In this document: positions 33,147 to 42,539 of the stretch, in pieces
How the letters are laid out: every line of letters starts with the position of its first letter
How positions within the stretch are numbered: the first letter of the stretch is position 1
NCBI GenBank assembly: GCA_038239305.1
Contig: JBBSEW010000001.1
Location: forward strand, 1-64,000
Length of the DNA: 64,000 nt
Source: JALYUA01 sp038239305
Lineage (GTDB): Bacteria; Acidobacteriota; Thermoanaerobaculia; UBA5066; Gp7-AA6
Direction: 5' to 3'
Notes under the pieces: generated by a model
What the model saw: only the letters and a program-made list of their open reading frames with translations
What the model was told of the DNA's origin: nothing
The model's database searches: none
Position numbers and translations under genes: made by a program

Positions 33147-33602
33147 CTACCGGTTCCGGTTCTTCGGATCCGCGAAATACGACATCCAGTCATCCACGTC
33201 GACCTTCGTTCGATTTTCGGTTTCTTTGCCGGCCGGCCGTTTCTCCGCGGATCCGAAGCGCGCCCAGAAGTCCGGCGGGCTCATCGACCGGGCTCCCGCG
33301 TCGCGCGCCCGGCGCGACAGCTCGCGATCGGCGGTCACGACGGTGACCTGTCCGGGATCGGCCGCCGCGCGGATGTGGCGAAGGATCGCCTCGTCCGCGG
33401 AGCCGCCCGCGTCGTTCACGGTCAGCCTCCCGAGCGCGGACGGCCGCCCCGCCGGACCGTCGAAAAAGAGGCGAACGGTCGAACGCGTGCTTCTCAGGCG
33501 ATCGGCGAGCTCCGCGACCAGCGCCGTTCGATCGGACTCCTCCGGCCGGGACGTGCGGCGCGCCAGCCCGATCAGGTTGTTTCCGTCGAGGAAGTACGGC
33601 AT
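33147..33602 (-). CDS. NYN (YacP-like) PIN-fold nuclease domain protein
   Basis: A 151-residue protein. MPYFLDGNNLIGLA places the first acidic residue in the DGxN motif of NYN nucleases; VRLFFDGPAG, SADEAILRHI and VTVVTADRELSRRARDAGA supply the others. YacP/Rae1 relatives cleave RNA on the ribosome in B. subtilis, but that role is only a parallel. It starts 33 bp after the DUF4126 stop at the end of the uvrC run, and its stop is about 80 bp before the rnpB promoter. Confidence 0.85.
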   Translation of the reverse strand: MPYFLDGNNLIGLARRTSRPEESDRTALVAELADRLRSTRSTVRLFFDGPAGRPSALGRLTVNDAGGSADEAILRHIRAAADPGQVTVVTADRELSRRARDAGARSMSPPDFWARFGSAEKRPAGKETENRTKVDVDDWMSYFADPKNRNR

Positions 33603-33635
33603 CGCGGTGGCGGCGGAGCGGTCGGCCCTTCGGCG

Positions 33636-34235
33636 TCAGCCTTCCTGGGATCGCCGTCGCGGGTGCTGGATTCGGAAGAAGAGAACCTGGAGGCCGCGCG
33701 AGACCCGAGGCCAGTGCATCAACAGGAGGAACACGAGGGTCGCGAGGACGAGCGGCGTCAGCCAAGGCTGAAAGAAGAGCAGGATCGCGAGGACCACCGC
33801 CATCACGTCTTCCGCGAGCGATAGCGCGAACTGAGCAAATCCGAGGGTCGCCGCGGTCGAGGTCAGGTGCGTGGCCGATTTGGCCGCGTGAGATGCCAGG
33901 GTGGTCGCCGCGGCGAGAACCGCCACACCGACCCGCGCGGTCGGAGGCATGTCACCGACCGACGCCAGCGCGAGGAGGGCGCCCGCGACCGGACGCAGAA
34001 GGGTGTGGGCCGCCTCCCAGAACCGGTCGATCCAGGGAATCTTGGTCACGACGAACTCGGCAAGGAAAAGCACGGCGGCGATCTGCAGGACGAGAGGGCT
34101 CGCGAGAAAGGCAGACACCCCACCCGGAAAATCCTGCGGAAGCAGGCGGTAGAGACCGTTGAAAACGAGAAGAACGGCCCACGCGTTCCATCCCGCCGCG
34201 GCAGCGAGCCCGAGACCGGTCCAGAGCGCGATCAA
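33636..34235 (-). CDS. DUF4126 family membrane protein
   Basis: A 199-residue polytopic membrane protein with about five helices, including LVLQIAAVLFLAEFVVTKIP and VMAVVLAILLFFQPWLTPLV. The segment KIPWIDRFWEAAHTLLRPVAG is the hallmark of DUF4126. Function unknown. The start is a TTG overlapping the stop of the preceding DUF4388/J-domain gene (TTGA); the first in-frame ATG would remove several helices. Confidence 0.85.
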   Translation of the reverse strand: MIALWTGLGLAAAAGWNAWAVLLVFNGLYRLLPQDFPGGVSAFLASPLVLQIAAVLFLAEFVVTKIPWIDRFWEAAHTLLRPVAGALLALASVGDMPPTARVGVAVLAAATTLASHAAKSATHLTSTAATLGFAQFALSLAEDVMAVVLAILLFFQPWLTPLVLATLVFLLLMHWPRVSRGLQVLFFRIQHPRRRSQEG

Positions 34236-35860
34236 TTCCGGGACCGGAAGATGCGGGAGAAGAGACCCGGACGCGAGTCCATCGGAGGGGGCGGCGCACC
34301 TGCCAGCGTCGAAGAGTCCACGACCGGAAGATCGATCGGCTCCGCTTCCGGCTCGGCCTCTTTCGGGGGGGCGGCGCGAAGAAGGACGCGATCGAGAAGC
34401 TCCTGATTCTCGGCGCTCGGATCGAGGTCGACCGCCCGCCGGGCAAAAGGCTCGGCTTCGTCATTGCGGCCGTGCAAGTGAAGGGCGCGCGCGGCTCCGC
34501 GGATGTACTGCACGCGGCGCGGCTCGAGCCGGGCCGCTTCCTTGAGGTTCTCGAGCCCTTTCGAGATCCACATCGAGTTCTTGAGCTCGACCTGCCCGAG
34601 GCACAGGCGGTACTCCGCGTTGTCCGGGACGAAGCGGATCGCCTCGCGGAGCATCTCGACTGCGGGATGGAAATCTTTCTGCGCGATGAGCTGGCGCGCT
34701 CGCTGGTAGCTCTGTTCGGCCAGCTGGCGGCGCATCTCCGGATTGGAGGAGGTCTCGACGACGGCGACAGGAACGGGCGCCACCGCGAGGGTCTCGTCAT
34801 ACTCTCTTCTGCGCTCCGGGTCGGAGAGGATCTCGTGCGCCTGCTTGAGCCGGTCGAAGACGGCCTTCAGCTCTTTTTCAAAGTGCTTCAGGTCCTCGCG
34901 ATGGCGCAGGTCCGGATGAAAGAGACGGCTGCGCTCGAAATACGACTTCTCGATCTGCTCGGCCGCGGCGTTGGCCGGAACCCCGAGCAGCTCGTAGTGC
35001 GTCAGCCAGTCGATCCGGCGGTAGGTGTTCTTGACGAGCTCCGAGTGGCCCGGCGCCCCGCCGGACGCCTGCGCGTCGACGACGACGTTCAATCCCTCGA
35101 ATCCGCCCGAGTGCCCCGTCGATCCCGCCGAGCCGTCCTTGCGCCATTCGACAATTCCGCACGAAAAGAGCGCGTAGAGGGTCTTGGCGGTCGCTCCGCG
35201 GGACGTGCCGCCGATCTTCAACAGCGACTCCAGGTCCAACGCTCCGTCGATCCGCGACAGCAGATACGCCTCCTGCGGCGTGAGCGGGAGGTACTGGTAT
35301 CGCGACATCGGGTCGCTCGCCAGAACCGGGACGGCGTGGGCCTCGCCGATTCGCTTCTGAAAGACCTCGTTCTCGGGAAGCCGGCGAATCCCTTCGACGA
35401 TGATCGCGGCGGTCGAAAGCGTCAGGGCTACATCGGGATCCAGAACGCCCGTCGACGACTGAAAGCGATATTCGCCCTGTTCCCACTCGAAGGTCGAAAA
35501 GACGATCTCCTCGACGAGCCGGCGCATCTCGGCGTCTAAGACCTGGCGGGACACGAGCCCCTTTTCGACGAGGATCTTTCCGAGGCGGGCGCGGCCCTGC
35601 TTTGCGACGGTCTCGAGGGCCCAAGACAGGTCATCGTCGGTAATCCATCCGCGCCGCTTGAGAAATGCCCCGATGCGCTGGCCTTCGCGGGAAGACGTCG
35701 CGGTCCGCAGCTCTCCCTTTTCAAAAAAGAGATGCCGGGTCTCGTCGCCGCGGACGAGAGTGAGGGTCCCTTTGAGGCCTTCGAGGAAAATCCGGCGCAA
35801 CACCTGCGGCAGCGGCGTTTCCGCGAGAGAACCCCGAAAACCGGAGCGCGGCGTGTTCAT
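34232..35860 (-). CDS. DUF4388 - J-domain - TPR protein
   Basis: A 542-residue multidomain protein of unknown role. Residues 1-160 are a DUF4388 (PATAN-like) unit (GTLTLVRGDETRHLFFEKGE, RLGKILVEKGLVSRQVLDAE). Residues ~285-355 are a DnaJ J-domain with the HPD tripeptide at about 315 in RLFHPDLRH, which stimulates Hsp70. Residues ~375-490 hold tetratricopeptide-type repeats (AVEMLREAIRFVPDNAEYRL). DUF4388 proteins with J-domains are known in Myxococcota and Acidobacteriota and are often linked to motility or polarity. The start has GAGGGA upstream. It lies 28 bp after the next DUF4388 gene. Confidence 0.85.
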   Translation of the reverse strand: MNTPRSGFRGSLAETPLPQVLRRIFLEGLKGTLTLVRGDETRHLFFEKGELRTATSSREGQRIGAFLKRRGWITDDDLSWALETVAKQGRARLGKILVEKGLVSRQVLDAEMRRLVEEIVFSTFEWEQGEYRFQSSTGVLDPDVALTLSTAAIIVEGIRRLPENEVFQKRIGEAHAVPVLASDPMSRYQYLPLTPQEAYLLSRIDGALDLESLLKIGGTSRGATAKTLYALFSCGIVEWRKDGSAGSTGHSGGFEGLNVVVDAQASGGAPGHSELVKNTYRRIDWLTHYELLGVPANAAAEQIEKSYFERSRLFHPDLRHREDLKHFEKELKAVFDRLKQAHEILSDPERRREYDETLAVAPVPVAVVETSSNPEMRRQLAEQSYQRARQLIAQKDFHPAVEMLREAIRFVPDNAEYRLCLGQVELKNSMWISKGLENLKEAARLEPRRVQYIRGAARALHLHGRNDEAEPFARRAVDLDPSAENQELLDRVLLRAAPPKEAEPEAEPIDLPVVDSSTLAGAPPPPMDSRPGLFSRIFRSRN

Positions 35861-35887
35861 GGGCCTGTTCCCTCAGGGTACCAGAAC

Positions 35888-37933
35888 TCAGCGAACCGAG
35901 ACCACGGCCGGGTGGTTGCGGTCTGTCGAGAAGAACGACGGAATCCCGCTTTTCGCCCGTTTGGCCGCATCGATGGAGGGGTAGCGTCCCCAGAGGACGC
36001 GGAAACAATCACGTCCGCCGTGCGGGGTGGCGAGCAGCCACATGGATCCGGCCGGCCGGTCGTGCTGGAAGGCGTCCGAGAGAGAAGGGACTTCGCACGC
36101 GAGCTCGAGCTGGATCGAGTAGTGCATCGTCTTCTCCCCCGCAAGCCGTCGCGCGTCCTTGGACGCCCGCGCATTCCACCCCCCGCGGTCACCCGCACCC
36201 GCACCGGCCTTCGCCTCGGGGAGGGGTTTCGCCGCGGCCGCGGCCACGCGGGTGGGCGCCGGCCGGACGGGGGAAGCGGAAGCGGCCGGGCGAACGGCCA
36301 GGCCGGTACCGGTCGGACGAAGTGCCGGGACGCCCGTCGTGCGCGGTGCCGCGGCGGGAGAGGTCGCCGTCGCTCGGACGGCCGCAACCCGCAGGGGCGT
36401 GGGAGCAAAGGCGGCGTTTCGCCGCTCCGGAACGGGAGTCGCCGGTAGAGCCGTGGCAGGTCTGGCGGCCGCGGAGCGGGCCGGAGTCGCTACGGGCGCC
36501 GTCGCCGCCGCGGCTGGCAAGGGCGAGGTCCCGGGAGGGATGGCGGCCTCCCCCGACGTGGACGCCGAAGCCGGCACCGGAACATCGGTGCCGGACCGAG
36601 CCGAGGAGACCGGTCGCGAGCGGAAATACATCACGGCGGCGATCGCGACGACGAGGCCCACGAGAACCAGCCCCAGAATCATCCCCGTGCCGGTCCGACC
36701 CTCCCGCGGCGCCGAAGCGGCCGGATCCAGCGGATCCATCGGCGACGAGGCGTATGCCCCCGCCCGCGAATCGAGCTCGGGCTCCGATCCGGGCTCGGAG
36801 CCGTGAATCGAGCCGTGCAAGCCGGCTCGGTCCGGGGAATCGGAAGTCTCCGGCAGATGGCCGGTCGGCGCGTGGGCACGGGTCTCGCGGATTTCTCCCG
36901 GCAGGGGAAAGGCCTCGAGGGGCGTCGTCGAGCCGGGGGGATCGAAATCGAACGCGCTCCCCCGTCGCGCCGGCTCGAACGAAGGCACGTCCCAGTCCGA
37001 GGGAACCTCCCGGGAGGCGTCCGGCCCGGAAGCCGGCAGGGTCGGCACGCGCCGCGTCGCGAGTTCGCGGGTCGCGTCTTCTTCTTCGCCGACCTCCTGG
37101 TCCTCCTCGTCCTCCTCTTCCGCGTCCTCGTCTTCCTCGTCGCGATCCCGGATCGTGCCGACCTCGCCGTCCGACCGGCCCTCGTCCACGGCGCCCGGCT
37201 CCGCGATCGTTTCAACGGGGACCGCGGATTGCGGAGCGGCGGTGACGAGCCCCAGCGTCGTCAACGCCGCAAGCAGCTTTCGGACGGCGAAATCTTCGGC
37301 GGGAGCCGCGCGGGCGATGTCCTCCGCGCTCGCGTGTCCATCGATCAGCCGCACCACGGACTCCGCGTCGGCGGTCAATCCGAAGCTCGAGAACTCGCGA
37401 TCGAAATCCGCCGATCGTACGAGCGAAGCGTCCGAAGGCCCGAGCTGATGCTCGATGAGGTTGCGGTCCCTCGAGCGCAGGAACAGCTCGAGTAGCAGGC
37501 GCGGAATCGTGAGGGTGAATTCTCCGGCGACCGGCCGCGCTTCGGCGTCGAAGTAATACTTGCCGTCCGGCCACGCTAGGAGGTCGGCGAGAATCTCGAT
37601 GGCGCGGATCTTCTCGCCCCACCGCCACTCCCGCTTGGTGAGAATGCCGGTCTGGAGAGCGGCGAGGGCGCCGTCGGTGCCTTCCGGTATCGAGAGTCGC
37701 TCGAGCGCGGCGGCGTCGAGCTTGCCCGCGCGGACGAGGATCGCCGAACTCTCGAAACGCGCCTCCGACGAGGAGACGGACACGATCTCTCCGGCGGCCA
37801 GGCCGAACGCCGCGGACGATGCGGCGCGGGAGAACGAAATGGCTCCGGGTGTCCGGCTTCTCCAGAAGCCCACGAACGCGGCAAGCAGATCGACGTCCCG
37901 GATGTCGCCGGAAGTCTCGAAGTCGGTTCTCAT
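35888..37933 (-). CDS. DUF4388-like protein with membrane helix and SPOR-like C-terminus
   Basis: A 681-residue protein. Residues 1-235 form a DUF4388-like cytoplasmic unit (GAISFSRAASSAAFGLAAGE, KIRAIEILADLLAWPDGKYY). An acidic stretch (DEEDEDAEEEDEED, about 265-290) and Pro/Ser-rich linker follow. One membrane helix is at about 416-436 (MILGLVLVGLVVAIAAVMYF). An Ala/Pro/Thr-rich periplasmic linker precedes a C-terminal SPOR-like domain (MWLLATPHGGRDCFRVLWGR) expected to touch peptidoglycan. It could connect a cytoplasmic signal to the cell wall. ATG overlaps the uvrC stop (ATGA). Confidence 0.78.
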   Translation of the reverse strand: MRTDFETSGDIRDVDLLAAFVGFWRSRTPGAISFSRAASSAAFGLAAGEIVSVSSSEARFESSAILVRAGKLDAAALERLSIPEGTDGALAALQTGILTKREWRWGEKIRAIEILADLLAWPDGKYYFDAEARPVAGEFTLTIPRLLLELFLRSRDRNLIEHQLGPSDASLVRSADFDREFSSFGLTADAESVVRLIDGHASAEDIARAAPAEDFAVRKLLAALTTLGLVTAAPQSAVPVETIAEPGAVDEGRSDGEVGTIRDRDEEDEDAEEEDEEDQEVGEEEDATRELATRRVPTLPASGPDASREVPSDWDVPSFEPARRGSAFDFDPPGSTTPLEAFPLPGEIRETRAHAPTGHLPETSDSPDRAGLHGSIHGSEPGSEPELDSRAGAYASSPMDPLDPAASAPREGRTGTGMILGLVLVGLVVAIAAVMYFRSRPVSSARSGTDVPVPASASTSGEAAIPPGTSPLPAAAATAPVATPARSAAARPATALPATPVPERRNAAFAPTPLRVAAVRATATSPAAAPRTTGVPALRPTGTGLAVRPAASASPVRPAPTRVAAAAAKPLPEAKAGAGAGDRGGWNARASKDARRLAGEKTMHYSIQLELACEVPSLSDAFQHDRPAGSMWLLATPHGGRDCFRVLWGRYPSIDAAKRAKSGIPSFFSTDRNHPAVVSVR

Positions 37934-39741
37934 GCGGTTTCCGCCCTCCCATGTTGAAGGTATTCCGCGACGGCGCGCGCGGTGGCGGGGCCGACCGCGA
38001 CCGCCACGTCTTTCGGATCCGCCGCCGCCAGTCCGGCCAGCGATCCGAAACGGCGCAGGAGGATTCGCGCGCGGGTGGGCCCGACTCCGGGGATGTCCGT
38101 GAGACTCGTCTCGCGCATCCGCTTTGCCCGGCGACCGCGGTGGCGCGTGATGGCGAAGCGGTGCGCCTCGTCGCGAAGGCGCTGGATCAGCTTCAGGGCC
38201 GGGTCTTTGAGCGAGAGGCGTATGGGATCGGTGCGATCCGGTGTCCAGATCTCCTCTTCCCGCTTGGCGAGGCCGACGACGGGGAGCTCGACGCCGATGC
38301 GGTCGAGCGCGGTCAGCGCCGCCTGCAGCTGTCCCCGGCCGCCGTCGACGAGGACGAGATCGGGCATCGGGCCTTTCTCCTCGCGCACCCGGCGGTATCG
38401 CCGTTCCACCGCCTCGGCCATGCTCTTGAAGTCGTCGGGAGCGAGGAGGCTCTGAGCCGCGATGCCGAAGATCCGGTATTCCGACTTCTTCGGTTTGCCA
38501 TCTTCGAAGACGACGAGTGACGCGACGCTGTCCGTTCCCTGAAGATGCGAGATATCGAACGCCTCGATGCGCCGGGGCGGGACCTGCAGGTCGAGCACGC
38601 GGGCGAGTCGCTCCACGCCGAGGGCTTCCTCTCCGCCGAGCCGGCGGAAACGGACCCGGTGCCGCTCCTGCGCGTTCGTGTTGGCGAGCTCGACGCGCTC
38701 GGCGGCGGCGGCGCGCCGGGGAACGCGCACCGCCATCTTCGCACCGCGGCGGACCTGCAGAAACTCCTCGATCAGGAGGGGGTCCGCGATCTCGATCGGG
38801 AGATGGATCTCGTCCGGAAGAAACGGGTTGATGTCGTAGAACTGGGGCAGAAACGCCTCCAGGAAAGCGCCGGTGCGAACCTCCTCCGATTTCTCGAAGA
38901 AGAACTCCCGCCGGTCCTGCAGCACCCCGGCGCGGACCACGAGGACGCAGACGGACACATCTCCCCCGGACTCGAAGAAACCGAACACGTCGGCACTCTC
39001 GCCCTTCATCGACTGAACGAGTTGCCGTTCCGCGACGTCCTCGACCGTCCGGACGGCATCTCTGTACGCCGCGGCCATCTCGAAGTTCTCGATCGCGGAA
39101 GCATCGCGCATCTTCGACTCGAGCCGGGGAACGAGCTCATGGTTGCGGCCCTGGAGGAATAGAACGACGTCGCGGACCGCCTCCGCGTAGGCCTCCCGGG
39201 TCGTGAGGCCGGCGACGCAGGGGCCGAGGCACGCGTGCAGATCATAGTAGAGGCAGGGCCGCGGAAGCCTCCCGTTGATCTCGATCGCGCACGTGCGGAT
39301 CTGGAAATGACGCGTGATCATCCGCATGATGCGCCGCGCAAGGCCGCCCCAGAACGGGCCAAAATACGAATGGCCGTCGTCCTCGACGCGCCGCGTGACA
39401 AGAGCGCGAGGCCACGGCTCTCCCGTCGTGACCTTGATGTAGGGGTACGTCTTATCGTCGCGAAGGCAGATGTTGTAGCGGGGCCGATGCTTCTTGATGA
39501 GCGTGTTCTCGAGGAGCAGGGCCTCGAGATTGGTGTTCGTAACGATCGTTTCGATGTCGTGAAACGACCGGAGAAGGGCGTCCGTCTTGGAGGATTCGCC
39601 TCCCCGGCTGAAATACGAGGCGACGCGTTTCTTGAGAGATCGGGCTTTTCCGACGTACAGGATTTTCCCGCGCGGCCCCCGGAAGAGGTACACACCGGGG
39701 GTGTCCGGTAGATTTTCCGGGGCGCGAGGCGAATCCGGCAT
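37930..39741 (-). CDS. uvrC: Excinuclease ABC subunit C
   Basis: A 603-residue dual-incision nuclease of nucleotide excision repair. The GIY-YIG domain is at 1-95 (DTPGVYLFRGPRGKILYVGK), the UVR motif that binds UvrB near 205-240, the RNase H-like 5' incision domain in the middle (FDISHLQGTDSVASLVVFED, LVLVDGGRGQLQ), and a helix-hairpin-helix pair at the end (LTDIPGVGPTRARILLRRFG). ATG at 39741 gives the usual start; a longer frame adds non-homologous residues. TACACT ends 6 bp before the ATG, with no ribosome binding site. Confidence 0.95.
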   Translation of the reverse strand: MPDSPRAPENLPDTPGVYLFRGPRGKILYVGKARSLKKRVASYFSRGGESSKTDALLRSFHDIETIVTNTNLEALLLENTLIKKHRPRYNICLRDDKTYPYIKVTTGEPWPRALVTRRVEDDGHSYFGPFWGGLARRIMRMITRHFQIRTCAIEINGRLPRPCLYYDLHACLGPCVAGLTTREAYAEAVRDVVLFLQGRNHELVPRLESKMRDASAIENFEMAAAYRDAVRTVEDVAERQLVQSMKGESADVFGFFESGGDVSVCVLVVRAGVLQDRREFFFEKSEEVRTGAFLEAFLPQFYDINPFLPDEIHLPIEIADPLLIEEFLQVRRGAKMAVRVPRRAAAAERVELANTNAQERHRVRFRRLGGEEALGVERLARVLDLQVPPRRIEAFDISHLQGTDSVASLVVFEDGKPKKSEYRIFGIAAQSLLAPDDFKSMAEAVERRYRRVREEKGPMPDLVLVDGGRGQLQAALTALDRIGVELPVVGLAKREEEIWTPDRTDPIRLSLKDPALKLIQRLRDEAHRFAITRHRGRRAKRMRETSLTDIPGVGPTRARILLRRFGSLAGLAAADPKDVAVAVGPATARAVAEYLQHGRAETA

Positions 39742-39747
39742 GAAACG

Positions 39748-39753
39748 AGTGTA
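39748..39753 (-). promoter_or_regulatory. Putative -10 (TACACT) 6 bp before the uvrC start
   Basis: Same hexamer as at rnpB and same 6-bp spacing as at the PBP, small lipoprotein and second MshEN genes. Supports a leaderless uvrC mRNA. Confidence 0.5.
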
Positions 39754-39929
39754 ACGCGGAGGGGCGGGCGCAAATGCCGGGCTCGAGAAGACTTCTTCGG
39801 CCGCCGGGCCCGCTCGACGCGGCCGGTTCGGGGCGGGGGGACCGGTTCTCCGAGACTCGAGAGCGGTCTGACACCGAGTCACCCGAAGGCCGGAAGCGGG
39901 CGCTCCGGCGCACCCCATGCGCGGCGCGA

Positions 39930-39935
39930 TATCAT
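39930..39935 (+). promoter_or_regulatory. Putative -10 (TATCAT) 9 bp before the zinc-ribbon gene
   Basis: TATCAT followed by 9 bp of GC-only sequence and the ATG, without a Shine-Dalgarno sequence. Confidence 0.4.
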
Positions 39936-39944
39936 CCCCGGCCG

Positions 39945-40151
39945 ATGATCGAGTGTCCCTACTGCTACAACCCCGTGAAGCCGGCGGACAGCGTCTGCGG
40001 GCGATGCGGCAAGGCGATCGCCCGCTGGCAGACCGGTTTCTACGCCCGCCAGGCTCTCCCGGCGAAGGCCAGGACAGCCGTCTGGGTCGGCGCCGTGTTC
40101 ATCTTCCTTCTCCTCGTCTTCGGCTTCGCGCGCTCCTGCCACTGGGTGTAG
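39945..40151 (+). CDS. Zinc-ribbon single-pass membrane protein, 68 residues
   Basis: A short protein with an N-terminal zinc ribbon of four cysteines (CPYCYNPVKPADSVCGRCG) and one C-terminal membrane helix (AVWVGAVFIFLLLVFGFA). Such tail-anchored ribbons are common and unassigned. ATG at 39945 is chosen because the ribbon begins at residue 4; the frame upstream is low-complexity. It lies alone, divergent from uvrC and convergent with uvrB. Confidence 0.75.
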   Translation: MIECPYCYNPVKPADSVCGRCGKAIARWQTGFYARQALPAKARTAVWVGAVFIFLLLVFGFARSCHWV

Positions 40152-40406
40152 ATCGTCGCGGGCGCCGCGCGGATCGCCGCGACGGAGGCGGCGCCAGTAC
40201 GATCGGTGTTCCGGCCGAGTCCGCGGACACCGGTCCTTCATGCGTCGCGACAGGGCAGATCATCCGCTGCGCTCCGGATGGCATCGGGGAGGGCGTCTCC
40301 TCCTGATTTCGACCTGGACAGATCGAACGATGGATCGCGAGATCATGAGATCGCGGGATCGCGAGACTCCAGCCACCGCCGGAGTCTTCCTCCAGCGCGA
40401 GTCCCT
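40152..40406. other. 255-bp gap between the zinc-ribbon gene and uvrB
   Basis: Convergent intergenic region with no gene. It contains a GATC-led octamer array at 40333-40364 and no recognisable terminator hairpin with a T-run. Confidence 0.5.
40333..40364. repeat. Octamer array GATCGCGA/GATCATGA/GATCGCGG/GATCGCGA
   Basis: Four contiguous octamers all beginning with GATC, in a gap between convergent genes. GATCGAACGA just before it (40321-40330) also occurs near the 26.4-kb array. Confidence 0.75.
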
Positions 40407-42539
40407 CTAGCGAAAGATCTGCAGCTCCCGAAGCGACCTCAACTGATCCCTCAACTCTGCCGCTTTTTCGAAGTCGAGATCCTTCGCGGCGGTCTTCATG
40501 GATTTCTCGAGGTCGGCGATCCGGACCCGCAGGGTTTCCGCGTCGGGAAGGTCGGTCTCTTTCGAAGGAAGCAGCCCGTCGTGGTAGTCGAGGCTCCACA
40601 TCCGCACGAGCGGCGAATTGACTTGCTTGACGATCGAAGCCGGCACGATGTTGTTTTCCAGGTTGTACGCCTCCTGGATCGCGCGCCGGCGCGTCGTCTC
40701 GTCGATGGCGCGCCGCATCGAGTTCGTGACGATGTCGGCGTAGAAAAAGACCCTCCCCTGCAGATTGCGCGCGGCGCGTCCCGACGTCTGGATGAGGGAC
40801 GTCTCGCTGCGGAGAAACCCCTCCTTGTCGGCATCGAGAATCGCGACGACCGCCACTTCGGGCAGATCGAGACCCTCGCGAAGGAGATTGATACCGATCA
40901 GGCAGTCGAAAACCCCGCGCCGGAAGTCCGCGAGAATCGCCAGGCGCTCGAGGGTCTCGATGTCGGAGTGAAGGTACCGGCAGCGCACTCCAACCTCGGA
41001 GAAATACGAAGTCAGCTCCTCGGCCATGCGCTTCGTCAGCGTCGTCACAAGGACGCGCTCGTTTTTCGCAGCCGCGTCCCGCACAACGGCGAGAAGGTCG
41101 TCGACCTGACCCTTGACCGGGCGCACTTCGATGAGGGGATCGAGGAGACCGGTCGGGCGGATGACCTGCTCGACGACCTCGCCGCCGGCGGCCGCCAGCT
41201 CCTCTTTCGCGGGAGTCGCGCTCACGTGGAGGATCTGGTGAATGCGCGTCTGGAATTCCTCGTAGGTGAGGGGCCGGTTATCGAGCGCCGAGGGCAGACG
41301 GAACCCGTACTCGACGAGAACCTCCTTACGGGACCGGTCGCCGAAGTACATGCCGCGCACCTGCGGAAGGGTCACGTGGGACTCGTCGATGACCAGGAGA
41401 AAATCGGCCGGAAAGTAGTCGATCAGAGTCGGAGGCGGCTCCCCCGCCATGCGGCCGGAGAGATGGCGCGAGTAGTTTTCGATGCCGTTGCAGTAGCCCA
41501 GCTCCTTGATCATTTCGAGGTCGAACATCGTGCGCTGGTGCAGGCGCTGGGCCTCGAGGAGGCGATTGCCCGCGGTGAGCTCGGCGAGGCGCTGATCGAG
41601 CTCGATCTTGATCGTGGCGACTGCGCGGTCGAGCGTCTCCCGGGGTGTCGCATAGAACGTCCGCGGATAGATCGCCAGCCGGTCGACCTTCCGGAGTGCG
41701 GTGCCGCGCAGGGGGTCGGTGCGGGTGATCTTCTCGATCTCGTCCCCGAAATACTCGACGCGGACGGCGACGTCCTCGTACGCCGGGTGGATCTCGACGA
41801 TGTCGCCGCGCACGCGAAAAGTTCCGCGCGTGAGGTCGAGATTCGTGCGCTCGTACTGCATCTGCACGAGGCGGGCGAGAAGAGTGGGCATCCCGGATTT
41901 GTCTCCGACCTCGATGTACGCGAGCATGTCGTAATAGGAATCCGGCGCTCCGAGGCCGTAGATGCACGAGACCGACGCCACGACGATGACGTCGCGCCGC
42001 TCGAAAAGCGCTTTCGAAGCGGACAATCGGAGCTTGTCGATCTCTTCGTTGCGGGAGGTTTCCTTCTCAATGTACGTGTCGGACTGCGGGATATAAGCCT
42101 CGGGCTGGTAGTAGTCGTAGTACGAGACGAAGTACTCGACGGAGTTCTCCGGAAAGAACGCCCGGAATTCCTGGTACAACTGCGCCGCGAGCGTTTTGTT
42201 GTGCGAGAGGACGAGTGTGGGCCGGTTGACCGTCTCGATCACCTTCGCAACGGTGAACGTCTTCCCGGACCCGGTCACGCCGAGCAGCACCTGGTCGCGC
42301 CGCTTTTCCGCGAGCCCCGCGACGAGCTTCTCGATCGCCTGCGCCTGGTCTCCCTGGGGCGTGAAGTCCGTGACGAGATGAAAGCGGCCGGAGGAGCCTG
42401 CCTGGGCCTCGCGGAAGGTCCGGGGTTTCGCACGGCCGCCCGGCGTTACGGGAGCGGGAGCGGGAGGGGGAGCGGGCTCGGATCTGCGCTCGGGCTCGAT
42501 TTTGCCCGTCGGCTTCGAACGGGTCGGCCGGGGACTCAC
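40407..42539 (-). CDS. uvrB: Excinuclease ABC subunit B
   Basis: A 710-residue damage-verifying helicase. Walker A GVTGSGKT is near residues 87-94, the beta-hairpin YDYYQPEAYIPQSDTYIEK follows, DESHVTLPQVRGMY is the DExH region, SGRAARNLQGRV is motif VI, and the C-terminal UVR motif (LDFEKAAELRDQLRSL) contacts UvrC. GTG at 42539 overlaps the stop of the membrane protein gene upstream (GTGA) and adds a Pro/Arg-rich, probably disordered 60-residue extension before the conserved start at LVTDFTPQGDQ. An internal start could shorten it. Confidence 0.94.
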   Translation of the reverse strand: MSPRPTRSKPTGKIEPERRSEPAPPPAPAPVTPGGRAKPRTFREAQAGSSGRFHLVTDFTPQGDQAQAIEKLVAGLAEKRRDQVLLGVTGSGKTFTVAKVIETVNRPTLVLSHNKTLAAQLYQEFRAFFPENSVEYFVSYYDYYQPEAYIPQSDTYIEKETSRNEEIDKLRLSASKALFERRDVIVVASVSCIYGLGAPDSYYDMLAYIEVGDKSGMPTLLARLVQMQYERTNLDLTRGTFRVRGDIVEIHPAYEDVAVRVEYFGDEIEKITRTDPLRGTALRKVDRLAIYPRTFYATPRETLDRAVATIKIELDQRLAELTAGNRLLEAQRLHQRTMFDLEMIKELGYCNGIENYSRHLSGRMAGEPPPTLIDYFPADFLLVIDESHVTLPQVRGMYFGDRSRKEVLVEYGFRLPSALDNRPLTYEEFQTRIHQILHVSATPAKEELAAAGGEVVEQVIRPTGLLDPLIEVRPVKGQVDDLLAVVRDAAAKNERVLVTTLTKRMAEELTSYFSEVGVRCRYLHSDIETLERLAILADFRRGVFDCLIGINLLREGLDLPEVAVVAILDADKEGFLRSETSLIQTSGRAARNLQGRVFFYADIVTNSMRRAIDETTRRRAIQEAYNLENNIVPASIVKQVNSPLVRMWSLDYHDGLLPSKETDLPDAETLRVRIADLEKSMKTAAKDLDFEKAAELRDQLRSLRELQIFR

